Shown: piece after piece, positions 12,394 through 24,076 of the stretch | Numbering within the stretch: the stretch's first letter is position 1 | Layout: each line of letters starts with the position of its first letter | Assembly (NCBI RefSeq): GCF_000801105.2 | Contig: NC_079516.1 | Location: 22,977,043-23,041,042 of the forward strand | From: Raphanus sativus | Lineage: Eukaryota > Streptophyta > Magnoliopsida > Brassicales > Brassicaceae | Length of the DNA: 64,000 bases | Direction: 5' to 3' | Position numbers and translations under genes: made by a program | Notes under the pieces: generated by a model | The model's database searches: none | Told to the model about the DNA's origin: nothing | The model's input: the letters and a program-made list of their open reading frames with translations, nothing else

Positions 12394-13680
12394 TCTATTA
12401 AAACAAGAACATGGCCGATTGATATAGGTTTAGTCCAATTATTTTAATATAATTATTAAAATATATTACTAATCATTTAAGAAATATATTTTAGACAGAT
12501 ATGATTACAAAGAAAAACACAAATATGAACTCAAATACAAATATGAAAATTAAATTTCTAGAAAAATGTGAAACAGAAAATATACCTACCCTTTAAAAGA
12601 CGGGTCACACACTTAAAATAATATATACATGAACGTGACAAAATGCATACAAAGCAATTTAACTTAGATATAAGAAAATGACAAATCTCTTAAAAGATCT
12701 AAAAGAAATTTCCGACAAAAATAACATCACAAAGAGAAAAATTACTAAGATAAGTTTCATTAAAGATCAAAAGACTAAAGTATATGTTACTGAATAGTAT
12801 AGTTAATATAAATAAATAATTTTAAAAATTATTATTTCAAAATTTTTATGATATAGGTTTAGTCCAATTATTTTAATAAAATTATTAAAACATAGTACTA
12901 ATCATTTAAGAAAAATATTTTACACAAATATGATTACAAATAAAAAACACAAATATGAACTCAAATACAAATATGAAAATTAAATTTATAAAAAAATGTG
13001 AAACAAAAACTATACCTACCCTTTAAAAGACGGGTCACACGCTTAAAATAATATATACATGAACATGACAAAAATGCATACAAAGCAATTTAACTTAGAT
13101 ATAATTAAATGAAAAATCTCTTAAAAGATCTAAAAGAAATTTCCGACAAAAATAACACACAAAGAGAAAAAATACTAAGATAAGTTTCATTAAAGATCAA
13201 AAGACTAAAGTATATGTTACTGAATAGTATATAGTTAATATAAATAAATATTTTAAAAATTATTATTTCAAAATTTATGATATAGGTTTAGTCCAATTAT
13301 TTTAATAAAATTATTAAAACATATTACTAATCATTTAAGAAAACTATTTTACACAATATGATTACAAAGAAAAACACAAACATGAACTCAAATACAAATA
13401 TGAAAATTAAATTTTTAAAATAAATGTGAAACAAAAAATATACCTACCCTTTAAAAGATGGGTCACACGCTTAAAATAATATATACATGAACGTTACAAA
13501 AAAACATACAAAGCAATTTAACTTAGATATAAGAAAATGTCAAATCTCTTAAAAGATCTAAAAGAAATTTTCGACAAAAATAACACACAAAGAGAAAAAT
13601 TACTAAGATAAGTTTCATTAAAGATCAAAAGACTAAAGTATATGTTACTGAATAGTATAGTTAATATAAATAAAAATTTT
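12394..13680 (+). repeat. Triple tandem repeat (429-bp unit) behind a Helitron-like 5' end
   Basis: Three copies of an AT-rich unit start at about 12421, 12850 and 13279, giving a period of 429 bp. Each begins GATATAGGTTTAGTCCAATT. Each also contains ACCCTTTAAAAGACGGGT (GATGGGT in copy 3), a short palindrome like a Helitron terminal hairpin. Just before copy 1, TCTATTAAAACAAGAACATG (12394) resembles a Helitron 5' end. This may be a Helitron whose interior was amplified. No protein is encoded. DNA from 12030 to 12393 and 13681 to 14039 holds nothing further except a C-run near 13740. Confidence 0.8.
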
Positions 13681-14039
13681 GAAATAATAATTAAATTCTA
13701 AGTTCTAGACCTTAAATTCTAATCACTTAACTCATCCTCCTCCCCCCCCCCCCCCTCCAAAAAAAAACTAAAGTCTAATTCTAATGACAAAAAATTTAGA
13801 TTAATTAATGTTATGTGTTTTTTTTGTTTTTAATAAAGTATATTTTTGTCACTGTTCTGAGATCTTTTTGAGATAAATACTTTAAGAAAAATTTTATGAT
13901 ATTTTTAAAATAAAATTACAAAGTGTTTTTCTACAGATATATTTTATAGGCTAGTATTATATTTTGTTATATTTTTTGTCAACAACAAATATGTTACGTT
14001 AATTTTCTGATTTAGAATTGTATCTAATATGGTGAAGAA

Positions 14040-15295
14040 AGGTGATTCTCTCTTCTTTGTTTTTTTCTTCCTTCTCTCTACAACGTCTCTTTCCTCGTGC
14101 AATGTTTCTCTCGGAGACCGTCGCATCTTTTTTGGCGGTTGCTGGAGCATTCTCCATATGTCATTCTCTTATTTCTCTGTTCCTCTTGTTATTTAAGTGC
14201 TCTTGTTCTTTCTATTTGCGGAAAGGGTTGAGCGCAGCGGAGATCTCCTCAGTTCAGATCTTGTTAATTTTCTTGCAGATTTAGCGTGTGTGGCGGGTCA
14301 GATGAGGCTTGTTCTTTTCTGTTGAGGGGTCTTCACTCGTATATGGTCATGTCTCTTCGAGATGTGGGGGCATGTGAATCGTTGAACAATCCTCATTGGT
14401 TGGTCTCTGGTGTAGTGTGGTGTGTGCCTATGCGGTGGGAGTTCTATGTGTGGGATTAGAGCTTGTGGTTTGCAGATCTCATGTCTCTCTTCTCTTCTTT
14501 GATCTTCCGGTGATCTTTGGAAAAAAAACGCGTGGAATGTCTCTCTGGGTAGATCGTCATCTCATTTAGAGTTTTTCTCCAGTGACGGCACAGAGTGGTA
14601 CAGTCTCCTCCATTTACGTCAATTATGTTAGGCATGTGAAGTGTTTGGCTTATCCTCCGAGGCAGAGTAGATTCGACGGTGTAACACTCATCACCGCCGT
14701 CTCTCTCTATTGCATTATGTCATCTTCTTGGTGGTTTGGCTGCATGAAAGCAGCTTGGGTCTGTCGTTTGCGGACTGGCGACTATCAGTCTTTTTCTTAG
14801 TTTGATAAAAAAAAATTCCGGAGGTGGATATACCTAACCAGTCTTTTTACTCTATATGAATCCCGGGTTAAAAAATGTATATACTCCTGGGTTGGAGCGA
14901 TCGAGGCAGCAATCTTTGGCTTTCCTCTTTGAATGACGGCATTGCTGGTTATGAACTCCACCTCGTGCTGCCGGTGAAGGGATATTGGATGAGCTTGTGA
15001 GTTCAGGTTGTGTTTCTTTACACAGGTGTTGTGTGTTTTGAGTAGATCGGCTCGAAAGATGTAGAGATTGTTGTTTCAAGATTTAAAAGCGTTTTTTTCC
15101 GGTAGCTCGTAGCAACTATAACGACCATTCCACTCATTCCTCATCTAAGGAACTACACTGCTCCATTGGAGTCCGATTCAATTTCAAGATTTAATCTTCT
15201 TTCATTTAAGTTTTTTGTTGGTTAGATGCTATGTTTAGGTTTAATTATTGTATTCTGCTACTTTGTTTTTACGTTATTTCATTAAAAAACTAACA
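14040..15295 (+). mobile_element. Possible decayed non-LTR retroposon (Sadhu-like)
   Basis: A 1.2-kb block is clearly less AT-rich than its surroundings. It has short broken open frames (14042-14284, 14582-14800) and a T-rich end resembling the tails of Sadhu-type retroposons. No clean target-site duplication or A-tail was found, so boundaries are rough. It may instead be an unrelated gene relic. The family call is an impression only. Confidence 0.3.
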
Positions 15296-16073
15296 ATCTA
15301 ATTTTGGTATAATAATTTAACATTTTATAAAATAAAAAAATTCTCACTTATTCAGTAAAGCTAATTGGGTTGCCTAGCTTATTCAAAAAAAAATCTCACT
15401 TATTTAAAAAACTAACAATCTAATCTTGGTAAAAAAGTTCTCACTTATTTAAAAAAAAATTCTCGTTTTGGAAGTGGGGAGAGCTAGCTGTTGCCAGATT
15501 AGATCAGAACCACAACTTTCTATTTCAATATCTAAATGACGCATTTGTCAGTTTACCGTTTTTGGTCTGTCACAACATTATTGATCCACTGGTCTGCATA
15601 ACTTTCTAAAAAAACCTTTTCCATAATATATAAAGTTTTGAATTTAGCTAAATTAGAAGCATGCAGGTTGATGAACTGTGTAAATAATTTCAGTGGTTAG
15701 TATTAATTTCCTTGACGGTTAAGTTACTATATGTGTATGTTACACTTGACCTAATATTTGTAATCAGACATTATAATTTGTCAATATCTAAATATAACGT
15801 ACAACTCTCATCGGTAGAATGGTTTTAAAAGCTAACTGATGATTTTTTAAAAGTGTAACAAATTCATATTTTCATTTTAAAACTGAAAATATAAAGTTCC
15901 TTTCTTTACAAGAATTAAACAAAGTTTAGCCATATCACTTGATTGTTTTTTCTTTAGTCTTGATATTTTCGTTTATTTTTATAATATGCTGGTCAACTTT
16001 GTTCTTTTCTTACCCATGGCCAGATATCATTTCGAATGCCACAATATATCCATGCATGGGGGGCTTCATAGAT
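15296..16073. other. Gene-free stretch left of the LTR element
   Basis: AT-rich DNA with a short direct repeat (CTAACAATCTAAT at about 15290 and 15411). The open frame at 15939-16121 runs into the LTR and is not supported. The last bases (16074-16078, AGATG) are the left target-site duplication of the next element. Confidence 0.5.
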
Positions 16074-16078
16074 AGATG

Positions 16079-17549
16079 TGATATCTTGCATATTTGCATT
16101 GTTTTAACCATTCATTCATAAGCTTTTGCATCATATAGATTAGGATTTAGACATGTTTAGGGTGCATTTGGCATACATATGTCTCTATCAGGTATTGGAA
16201 CACCACATGGAGTTCTTGGAGACATTTGTAAGCAATGTGATCAAAAGGGGGTGAAAGATGAGCATGGATGGAGGCCTTAGAGAAATCTTCTGTTGCTAAT
16301 ATTTTGTGGAGACACAGGAAATTGAGTTAGCTTTCTAATGGAAGTGGTTTCAAGTCATTTGGAGATGTAATGGAGAAGTTACGATCAATTTACTAGAGGC
16401 ATATCAATCCTGGTCGAGAACCGCAGAGTGACCTTCCGGAGCGACCCCCTAAGGTAGCTCCCAACCAGAGCGACCAACCAGAGCGACCCACCTAAGTCGC
16501 TCGCGTTTTCATCGCCCGGAGACACAAAAATGGAGGCTGGAGCGACCTCTCAGAGCGACCTCCCAAGGTCGCTCCCAACCCCAGAGCGACCTCCTGGAGT
16601 GACCCTCTGAGGTCGCTGCGCGTTATCTGCTGCACGATTTTATTATTTTTCAAGGACCTTTTTGCAATTGTTGTGCACGTTTTTGCACTTGGAAAACCTA
16701 TTGTTTAAGTATGTTGTAGCCACCATTTGGCAATCTATCTTTTATCTATTGAAGACACAAAACTCTCTCAAGAAAAGCTCTCTTTTGAGTTGATTGTTCT
16801 TGTGTTCTTGTGATTTTCTTTTCTAGTTCTCTATATGATTCATCTGAAATCCACCATGGGTTTAAGAGGAATCATGGAGATTAGTGAGTAATCACCTTTT
16901 GGATTCATGGGTTAGGGTGATTAAGGGTGATTAGGCTAGTTCTAGGATGTTTTAGGTATAGATCATACTTGTTCCTTGCATAGTAGAGTGATCTTAATGC
17001 ATCATTTGAGTAGGCCACTCAAAGGGTGATCTCTAGGCATTTCTCACCCGACAGGTGTTTGATGAAATGCCTGAGTCAACTCTCCTAGGCTTTTAGTGTA
17101 CTTTGCCAAAGAGATTTGTTGTTAAAGATGCTAAGATAGCTAATAGACTTGTTAGTAATGATTGCTTGCATGTTATTCAACCAAAGACATTTGATGTTTG
17201 AGACATGTTAGCAAATGAGCATTCATCTAGACATAGAGCTTGCTTAGAATTGTGTCTAGGCTTAAGGTTGATAGTTTGATTTATCATTTACATTCCTTAG
17301 TTCGAAACCTGATCACCCAAGGTCTAAATCCCTATACCCATGAGTTCTCTTTTCCAACAGCTTAAAAGTATCATTTTTATTTCTTCGCATTAGCTTTAAT
17401 CATTAGTTTAGAAATCATCAAATCACTGGCTGCACTTAGATTAGGCAAATACTTGCATTCTCACTGCTTTGAGTCCCTCAGAACTGGTTCGACAAATAAC
17501 TTCCACTATACTATCATTTGACTTAGGAGCCTCAAAACTCCTAACATCA
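16079..17549 (+). repeat. 5' LTR of the Athila-like element
   Basis: 1471 bp, TGATATCTTG to CTAACATCA. It contains a GC-rich array of GAGCGACC motifs and their reverse GGTCGCTC at about 16426-16620, in otherwise AT-rich sequence. Compared with the 3' LTR it has one extra T (GAGTTAGC versus GAGTAGC) and three substitutions. Confidence 0.95.
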
Positions 17550-17551
17550 AA

Positions 17552-17566
17552 TTGGCGCCGTTGCCA
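17552..17566 (+). other. Primer-binding site (tRNA-Asp)
   Basis: TTGGCGCCGTTGCC begins two bases after the 5' LTR. TGGCGCCGTTGCC is complementary to the 3' end of plant tRNA-Asp (CCGGCAACGGCGCCA), the primer commonly used by Athila elements. Confidence 0.85.
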
Positions 17567-17677
17567 AATTCTGAGTTTGATTTGAACATTGAGATTTAGT
17601 CATTTGCTTGAGACTAAGTCATTTTTATTTTTGTAAGTTACTGATTCTCTTCTTCACTCTTTGTGATTTTCAGGTGT

Positions 17678-20143
17678 ATGAACTTGAGGAGCAAGGGTAC
17701 ATCAAACCTTGTTCCAAGAGCCCTAGACATCAGAGCTTTAGAGAGAGAGTGTACTAGAAAGAGAAGACAAGAAGAGCAACAGGCTCAACTGCAGCCACTG
17801 GAAGCTGCAATGGAAGAACAACAAAATCCTCAGAACCCCAATGGACCTCAACAGCGACCAGCTCGCCCCATTGGCACTTATGACCGCCCCAACATCCATG
17901 GTCCTAGACTTGGAATTCGAGCACCAGCTGTGGCTGCTAACAACTTTGAGATCAAGTCAGGACTGCTAAACTGCATAGAGAACAACAAGTATCATGGTCT
18001 GGCTGTGGAGGACCCATTTGATCACTTGGATAAGTTTGATAGCTACTGTGGTATGTCAAAGACTAATGGTGTATCAGAGGATGTCTTAAAGCTCAAGCTA
18101 TTCCCTTTCTTTTTGGGGGATAAGGCACGTCAATGGGAGAAGTCTCTACCAAGTGACTCTATCACCACTTGGGAAGACTGCAAGAGGGCATTCTTGGAGA
18201 AGTTCTTCTCTACCTCAAGAACTGCTAAGTTGAGGAATGAGATCTCCAGCTTCCAACAGAAGAACTTGGAAGGATTCAGTGAAGCTTGGGAGAGATTCAA
18301 TGGTTACCAAGCTCAGTGCCCACACCATGGATTCTCTAAGGAGAGCTTGCTGAGCACATTCTACAGAGGTGCTCTTCCTAAGTACAGAGCCAGACTGGAT
18401 ACAGCTAGCAATGGGTTCTTTTTGGGGAGAACTGAGGAAGAGGCAGAGGCTCTGGTTGACAACATGGTTAAGAGTGATGCAGTCTACAGTGGAGACCATG
18501 ACAGAAGTAGCAGAGGTGATGACAATCAAACAAAGAATGAGATAAAGGCTCTTCAGGAGAAGATTGACAAACTCATTGCTGATAAGGCCACACAAGCGCA
18601 GGTGAACTTTATTGGCAACCCAAGCCAGGAGATACCTCCTCCTGTCAATGAGGTTGATGGTTTGGAAGGGCAAGAAGAATTGTGTTTCATCAACAGTAAT
18701 GGTAGCTGGTACAAGAAGGAACCCAACTTTCAGTACAACAACTACCAACAGAAGCCCTATTCAAACAACCAGCAGAGTGGTTATCAGCCTCGAAACAACC
18801 AGCAGAGCAACTATCAGCCTCAGCAAAACTCCTCTTCTAGCTCCTCTGCCCCTCAACAGAGCAGCACTGATGCCTTACTGAAACAGATCTTGGAGTCTCA
18901 GACTAGAAGTGAGAAGCATGTGGGCTATGAGCTGAAGAACCTTCACTCCAAGATTGATGGGAGCTACAATGAGCTCAACAACAAATTCTCCCACCTTGCT
19001 TCTTCTGTCAAGAATTTGGAGAATCAGTTTGCTTCCATGAGCTCCCACCAGAACCGCCAGCAAGGATCTCTACCTGGAAAGTCAGATCAAAACCCCAAGG
19101 AAGCAAAAGCTGTCACACTTAGGAGTGGTAAGCAGTTGACTCATGTAACCCTCACCAAGGATGCTGAGAAACAAGGTGAGGAGGTAGCCATCAATCTAGA
19201 TGATGAAGTGGTCATTGTTGATGAGAAGACAGATGCTGAGATCTTGGAGAAGATTGTGAAAGCCAAGGGTAAAGGAAAGGTTGGGGAAGAGAAGAAAACA
19301 ACAAAAGATGGTGAATCTGCTGCTCCATCAAGTGAGAGCTCTCCTGCCCCCCCTCCCTATGAACCAAAGCTTCCATTCCCTGGTAGATTCAAGAAGCAGC
19401 TGCTACAGAAGTACAAGGCTTTGTTTGAGAAGCAGATGAGTGAAGCTCAGGTTACAATGCCCATCATTGATGCTTTCATGCTGATTCCTCAATACAGCAA
19501 ACTCCTGAAAGATGTTGTAGCTGCTAAGAAGAAGGAGATGGAGGGCATGATGGTTCTAAGTCATGAGTGCAATGCCATAATTCAGAGGCTTGATGCTCCA
19601 GAGAAGCTAGAGGATCCAGGATGCTTCACACTACCTTGTGCTCTTGGACCTATGGTGTTTGAGAAGTGTCTCTGCGATTTAGGAGCTAGTGTCAGCTTGA
19701 TGCCTTTGTCTGTGGCAAAGAAGCTTGGATTCACTCAGTACAAGAAGTGTAGACTCTCTCTGGTGTTGGCTGATCGTTCAGTGAAGTATCCTGTGGGTAT
19801 CCTAGAGAACCTCCCTGTGAAGATTGGAAGGTATGAGATACCTACAGACTTTGTGGTGCTTGAGATGGGTGAGGAGGCTCAAGACCCATTGATTCTTGGA
19901 AGGCCATTCTTAGCTACTGCAGGAGCTATTGTGAATGTGAAAGAAGGGAAGATTGACCTCCATTTGGGCAAGGAGAACATCCTCCACTTTGACATCAAGG
20001 AGAAGATGAGGAACCCCACTGTATTTGGACAAGCCTTCACCATTGAAGAGATGAATCCTCCTCCTGCTGATGATCACTTTGATGAGCTACCACCTGAGGA
20101 AGATGGAGTGTCAACTCCACTCTCTGCACCTAGTCCAGCCTGA
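17678..20143 (+). CDS. Retrotransposon Gag-protease polyprotein
   Basis: Intact 821-codon frame. I chose the ATG at 17678 (MNLRSKG); the frame opens upstream at a GTG. An N-terminal basic/Gln-rich segment precedes a retrotransposon gag core (about residues 60-260, including LKLFPFFLGDKARQWEKSL and WERFNGYQAQCPHHGF). A Gln/Asn/Ser-rich linker follows (about 350-410), then the NPKEAKAVTLRSGKQL motif typical of plant Gypsy polyproteins. An aspartic protease carries DLGAS near residue 667 in place of the usual DTGAS, and ILGRPFL further on. No CCHC zinc knuckle is visible. The frame ends with an acidic tail; no polymerase follows. Gag forms the particle and the protease matures it. The frame has no breaks, fitting the youth of the element. 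Confidence 0.92.
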   Translation: MNLRSKGTSNLVPRALDIRALERECTRKRRQEEQQAQLQPLEAAMEEQQNPQNPNGPQQRPARPIGTYDRPNIHGPRLGIRAPAVAANNFEIKSGLLNCIENNKYHGLAVEDPFDHLDKFDSYCGMSKTNGVSEDVLKLKLFPFFLGDKARQWEKSLPSDSITTWEDCKRAFLEKFFSTSRTAKLRNEISSFQQKNLEGFSEAWERFNGYQAQCPHHGFSKESLLSTFYRGALPKYRARLDTASNGFFLGRTEEEAEALVDNMVKSDAVYSGDHDRSSRGDDNQTKNEIKALQEKIDKLIADKATQAQVNFIGNPSQEIPPPVNEVDGLEGQEELCFINSNGSWYKKEPNFQYNNYQQKPYSNNQQSGYQPRNNQQSNYQPQQNSSSSSSAPQQSSTDALLKQILESQTRSEKHVGYELKNLHSKIDGSYNELNNKFSHLASSVKNLENQFASMSSHQNRQQGSLPGKSDQNPKEAKAVTLRSGKQLTHVTLTKDAEKQGEEVAINLDDEVVIVDEKTDAEILEKIVKAKGKGKVGEEKKTTKDGESAAPSSESSPAPPPYEPKLPFPGRFKKQLLQKYKALFEKQMSEAQVTMPIIDAFMLIPQYSKLLKDVVAAKKKEMEGMMVLSHECNAIIQRLDAPEKLEDPGCFTLPCALGPMVFEKCLCDLGASVSLMPLSVAKKLGFTQYKKCRLSLVLADRSVKYPVGILENLPVKIGRYEIPTDFVVLEMGEEAQDPLILGRPFLATAGAIVNVKEGKIDLHLGKENILHFDIKEKMRNPTVFGQAFTIEEMNPPPADDHFDELPPEEDGVSTPLSAPSPA

Positions 20144-22037
20144 TCCAAAGGAGGCAAAGTCAAGCTAGAGACTTAAAACAAGCTCACTTGGGAGGAAGTC
20201 CCATGAGTATCCTTGTATATATTGCATTAGTATTTGCATTATCATTCTATTGCATAGAACAATGGGAAAATGAAGTTGTTTGCAGGTGCGGAGCAGAAAC
20301 TCGGACATCAGAGCGAGGGAGAGAAGTCGCTCCAGCTGGGATCGACTTGCCCACAGCGACCCCCAGAGGTCGCTCGTGTCCTCCGGAGCGAAACTGACCA
20401 TGGAGCGAGGTGTCCGTAGCGACGTCATAAGGTCGCTCCATCTGGGAGCGACCTGCCACAGCGACCCTTCCACCTCGCTCCCGTCTCAGGTAACTGGAAA
20501 CCTCCCTTCTCCCAGTTTTTCTTTGCATTTTAGAATTTCATTGGGTACCTCACTCACACAGCGACTGTGTGATTTAAGTGTGGGGGAGGTACCAAGTATT
20601 TGATCATGTTTGTTTCCATGATTTTGAGTCTCATGCATTGCATATTACATTCTTATTTGCATAGAAAAATCCAAAAAAAAAATAAAAAAATTTGAAAAAC
20701 ACAAAAAGAATCATTTAGTTGCATCATTTGCATTTTTAGGATTGAGTCTAGAAGCATATAGGTTGCATTCATGCATTAGGGGGATTTCAACCTTGTAAAG
20801 AGCTCATGCTAAGTACTGAATTTGTTGACCTTTGTAATCATGACAAGTAGCTTGAGCACCCTTTAGAAAGCTTGTAAACTTCGCGCCTTGAATGCTCTTC
20901 TTGAAACTCATTTGACTGTTGATACTCTCTCTTTGAAGCAAGCTTCTGTTTTAATGTCTCTTGCATATGGTCTCTTGTGTACTAAGTCATGGATATACAC
21001 ACTTGAGTTGTCCCATCTGTTTTACCAATCTTTTTGACAAACTCTAGTGGTACTCCACTCCCAAAACCCATACCTCATTTTTAAACCATCATTATTTGTT
21101 GAGTGAGGCCTCTTTGGAAAGCTTTACATGTGCATAATGTTGAAAGTATTGGGAACGACAATGCTTAGTCTCCATTCTTGCTAGATTAGTCACTCTATTA
21201 TCTAGCTATAGGAAGGGGGTGAGTGTTGTGATTGTGATTTGGGAATATGAAAGGTTTGACTCTTTGTGCTTAAGTGATTAGTCTTTCTGGGATAAGTGGA
21301 GAAGTATCTAGCTCTTATTGTGAAAAGTCTTGGCCCCAAAAAAAAAAAAAAAAAAAGTAAAAAAAAAAAGAGAAAAAAAAAGAGAATAAAAAGGGGGCTA
21401 GCAAAGTTGTTAAGAGCTCAGATTTGTTTTAAAAATGTGAAAAATCCCTTATTGATTTCAAAAAGAAAGAGTCTGATGTGAAGAATGTTCTTGGGATCTT
21501 TTGGTGAGAGATGTGAGTTGGGTTTGACATTGAGGATTAATTAAATATCTTGTATGTTTGGGAAAGGGTAGAACAATGGAGATTGAGCATTGTATGCATG
21601 AGTTGATCCCTTTCTTAGATATATTATGTGTAATGTCAAAGCTACTTTGTTTTGAGAGTAAACCACATTCAAAGATCATTTTGAACCTCTGATTTCACTT
21701 GCATTAAAGCCTTTGTCTTACCAAACCAAATGACTTGGACCAGTTGACCATTTGTGAGATGTCTATTGAGTTTGCTTCATAAATGTTAGAGAGATGTGGA
21801 TTTGTGGTTTGTAGATGCATGGTTAATGAGTGTAGAGATCAAAGGAGCTGAGATAGGCTTAGAGAAGTTAGAGATGGAAAAAAATCTTTGCTCTTGCTAT
21901 TTGGTATGATTATGCAAGGTTGTTAGGTTGAGAACTAAGAAGAGTTTCTTTTGGTTGTGAGTCCACATTTTCAAACTTTTTCTCCTTGGTTCTTGAAAGT
22001 TTACTTGTGGACAAGTAAAGGACTAGTGTGGGGGAGT
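20144..22037 (+). other. Non-coding interior of the Athila-like element
   Basis: 1.9 kb where pol would be expected, but no polymerase motif is present in any frame. It holds a second GAGCGACC/GGTCGCTC cluster (20300-20490), a purine tract GTGTGGGGGAG near 20578 that matches the one next to the 3' LTR, and a long A-rich run (21340-21395). The overlapping open frames at 20165-20603 come from the palindromic GC-rich cluster and are not genes. Confidence 0.8.
22025..22037 (+). other. Polypurine tract
   Basis: AGTGTGGGGGAGT lies immediately before the 3' LTR and would prime plus-strand DNA synthesis. Confidence 0.8.
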
Positions 22038-23507
22038 TGATATCTTGCATATTTGCATTGTTTTAACCATTCATTCATAAGCTTTTGCATCATATAGATT
22101 AGGATTTAGACATGTTTAGGGTGCATTTGGCATACATATGTCTCTATCAGGTATTGGAACACCACATGGAGTTCTTGGAGACATTTGTAAGCAATGTGAT
22201 CAAAAGGGGGTGAAAGATGAGCATGGATGGAGGCCTTAGAGAAATCTTCTGTTGCTAATATTTTGTGGAGACACAGGAAATTGAGTAGCTTTCTAATGGA
22301 AGTGGTTTCAAGTCATTTGGAGATGTAATGGAGAAGTTACGATCAATTTACTAGAGGCATATCAATCCTGGTCGAGAACCGCAGAGTGACCTTCCGGAGC
22401 GACCCCCTAAGGTAGCTCCCAACCAGAGCGACCAACCAGAGCGACCCACCTAAGTCGCTCGCGTTTTCATCGCCCGGAGACACAAAAATGGAGGCTGGAG
22501 CGACCTCTCAGAGCGACCCCCCAAGGTCGCTCCCAACCCCAGAGCGACCTCCTGGAGTGACCCTCTGAGGTCGCTGCGCGTTATCTGCTGCACGATTTTA
22601 TTATTTTTCAAGGACCTTTTTGCAATTGTTGTGCACGTTTTTGCACTTAGAAAACCTATTGTTTAAGTATGTTGTAGCCACCATTTGGCAATCTATCTTT
22701 TATCTATTGAAGACACAAAACTCTCTCAAGAAAAGCTCTCTTTTGAGTTGATTGTTCTTGTGTTCTTGTGATTTTCTTTTCTAGTTCTCTATATGATTCA
22801 TCTGAAATCCACCATGGGTTTAAGAGGAATCATGGAGATTAGTGAGTAATCACCTTTTGGATTCATGGGTTAGGGTGATTAAGGGTGATTAGGCTAGTTC
22901 TAGGATGTTTTAGGTATAGATCATACTTGTTCCTTGCATAGTAGAGTGATCTTAATGCATCATTTGAGTAGGCCACTCAAAGGGTGATCTCTAGGCATTT
23001 CTCACCCGACAGGTGTTTGATGAAATGCCTGAGTCAACTCTCCTAGGCTTTTAGTGTACTTTGCCAAAGAGATTTGTTGTTAAAGATGCTAAGATAGCTA
23101 ATAGACTTGTTAGTAATGATTGCTTGCATGTTATTCAACCAAAGACATTTAATGTTTGAGACATGTTAGCAAATGAGCATTCATCTAGACATAGAGCTTG
23201 CTTAGAATTGTGTCTAGGCTTAAGGTTGATAGTTTGATTTATCATTTACATTCCTTAGTTCGAAACCTGATCACCCAAGGTCTAAATCCCTATACCCATG
23301 AGTTCTCTTTTCCAACAGCTTAAAAGTATCATTTTTATTTCTTCGCATTAGCTTTAATCATTAGTTTAGAAATCATCAAATCACTGGCTGCACTTAGATT
23401 AGGCAAATACTTGCATTCTCACTGCTTTGAGTCCCTCAGAACTGGTTCGACAAATAACTTCCACTATACTATCATTTGACTTAGGAGCCTCAAAACTCCT
23501 AACATCA
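22038..23507 (+). repeat. 3' LTR of the Athila-like element
   Basis: 1470 bp, almost identical to the 5' LTR. It is followed by the right-hand target duplication AGATG at 23508-23512. Confidence 0.95.
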
Positions 23508-23512
23508 AGATG

Positions 23513-24071
23513 CAAGAAATGGAAACGTCTAGATAATTTTACCGTAGTACCCCCTTTCTGAAGTTCGCAGATGATGTTGTTGTGGAAGATGCTCTTACAA
23601 AAAGGACAGACTTGTCTCGTTTATAAGTGGAACCTAAAAGGGGTCCGCCATAGCTACAATAATTGCTGTTGCTCGTTGCCATGTCACATGTGTGAATCTA
23701 ATTCATACATATCTAGACATATTTGAATCGTAAGACTAATAATTTAAACTCATATCATATCACTCAAGCCCTTACTATACACATGGATGCCTCTACCGAG
23801 TATCTAGCTACATTAAGGTCGTTCTCAAAATTTTTGTTAGTTTAAACAGTGGTTTTGTTGCTGACCATAGAATGACTTTTAAATTAGTTAATCTTCTACG
23901 TAACTGATTTTGTTTATCACAAAGAGTTGATCATAAACGCTTGCTTATACATATTGGATTGTTATGATTTAGAAAGTGGAAACAGGTAATTATTGAACCA
24001 TTTTGGAATCATGTAAGACGTTATAGTCAACTAGTTCAGTTTACGGTCCTATATTCATTGGTGAGGAGGTG
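23513..24071. other. Host DNA between two LTR elements
   Basis: About 560 bp separating the two retrotransposons. No gene, RNA or repeat was recognised. With 15296-16073 it would form the pre-insertion locus. Confidence 0.5.
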
Positions 24072-24076
24072 CTCGA

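Larger units (their letters stand above)
16079..23507 (+). mobile_element. Complete Athila-like (Ty3/Gypsy) element, gag-protease only
   Basis: A 7.4-kb LTR retrotransposon with all terminal hallmarks. The 5-bp target duplication AGATG lies on both sides (16074-16078, 23508-23512). The LTRs are 1471 and 1470 bp, each starting TG and ending CA. A primer-binding site matching tRNA-Asp follows the 5' LTR, and a purine tract precedes the 3' LTR. The only gene is an intact gag-protease frame; reverse transcriptase, RNase H and integrase are absent. It must be non-autonomous and mobilised in trans. The LTRs differ by only four events (three substitutions, one indel), so insertion was recent. The long gag, the retropepsin and the tRNA-Asp primer site all suggest Athila/Tat affinity. 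Confidence 0.93.

Noticed and set aside
12394..13680. CRISPR-like array
   Set aside because: Units are 429 bp without short repeats and spacers, and the genome is a plant.
18215..18748. 177-codon antisense frame inside gag
   Set aside because: Shadow of the strong gag frame; no resemblance to a known protein.
20165..20603. Four overlapping open frames on both strands
   Set aside because: They arise from the GC-rich palindromic GAGCGACC cluster; no motif in any of them.
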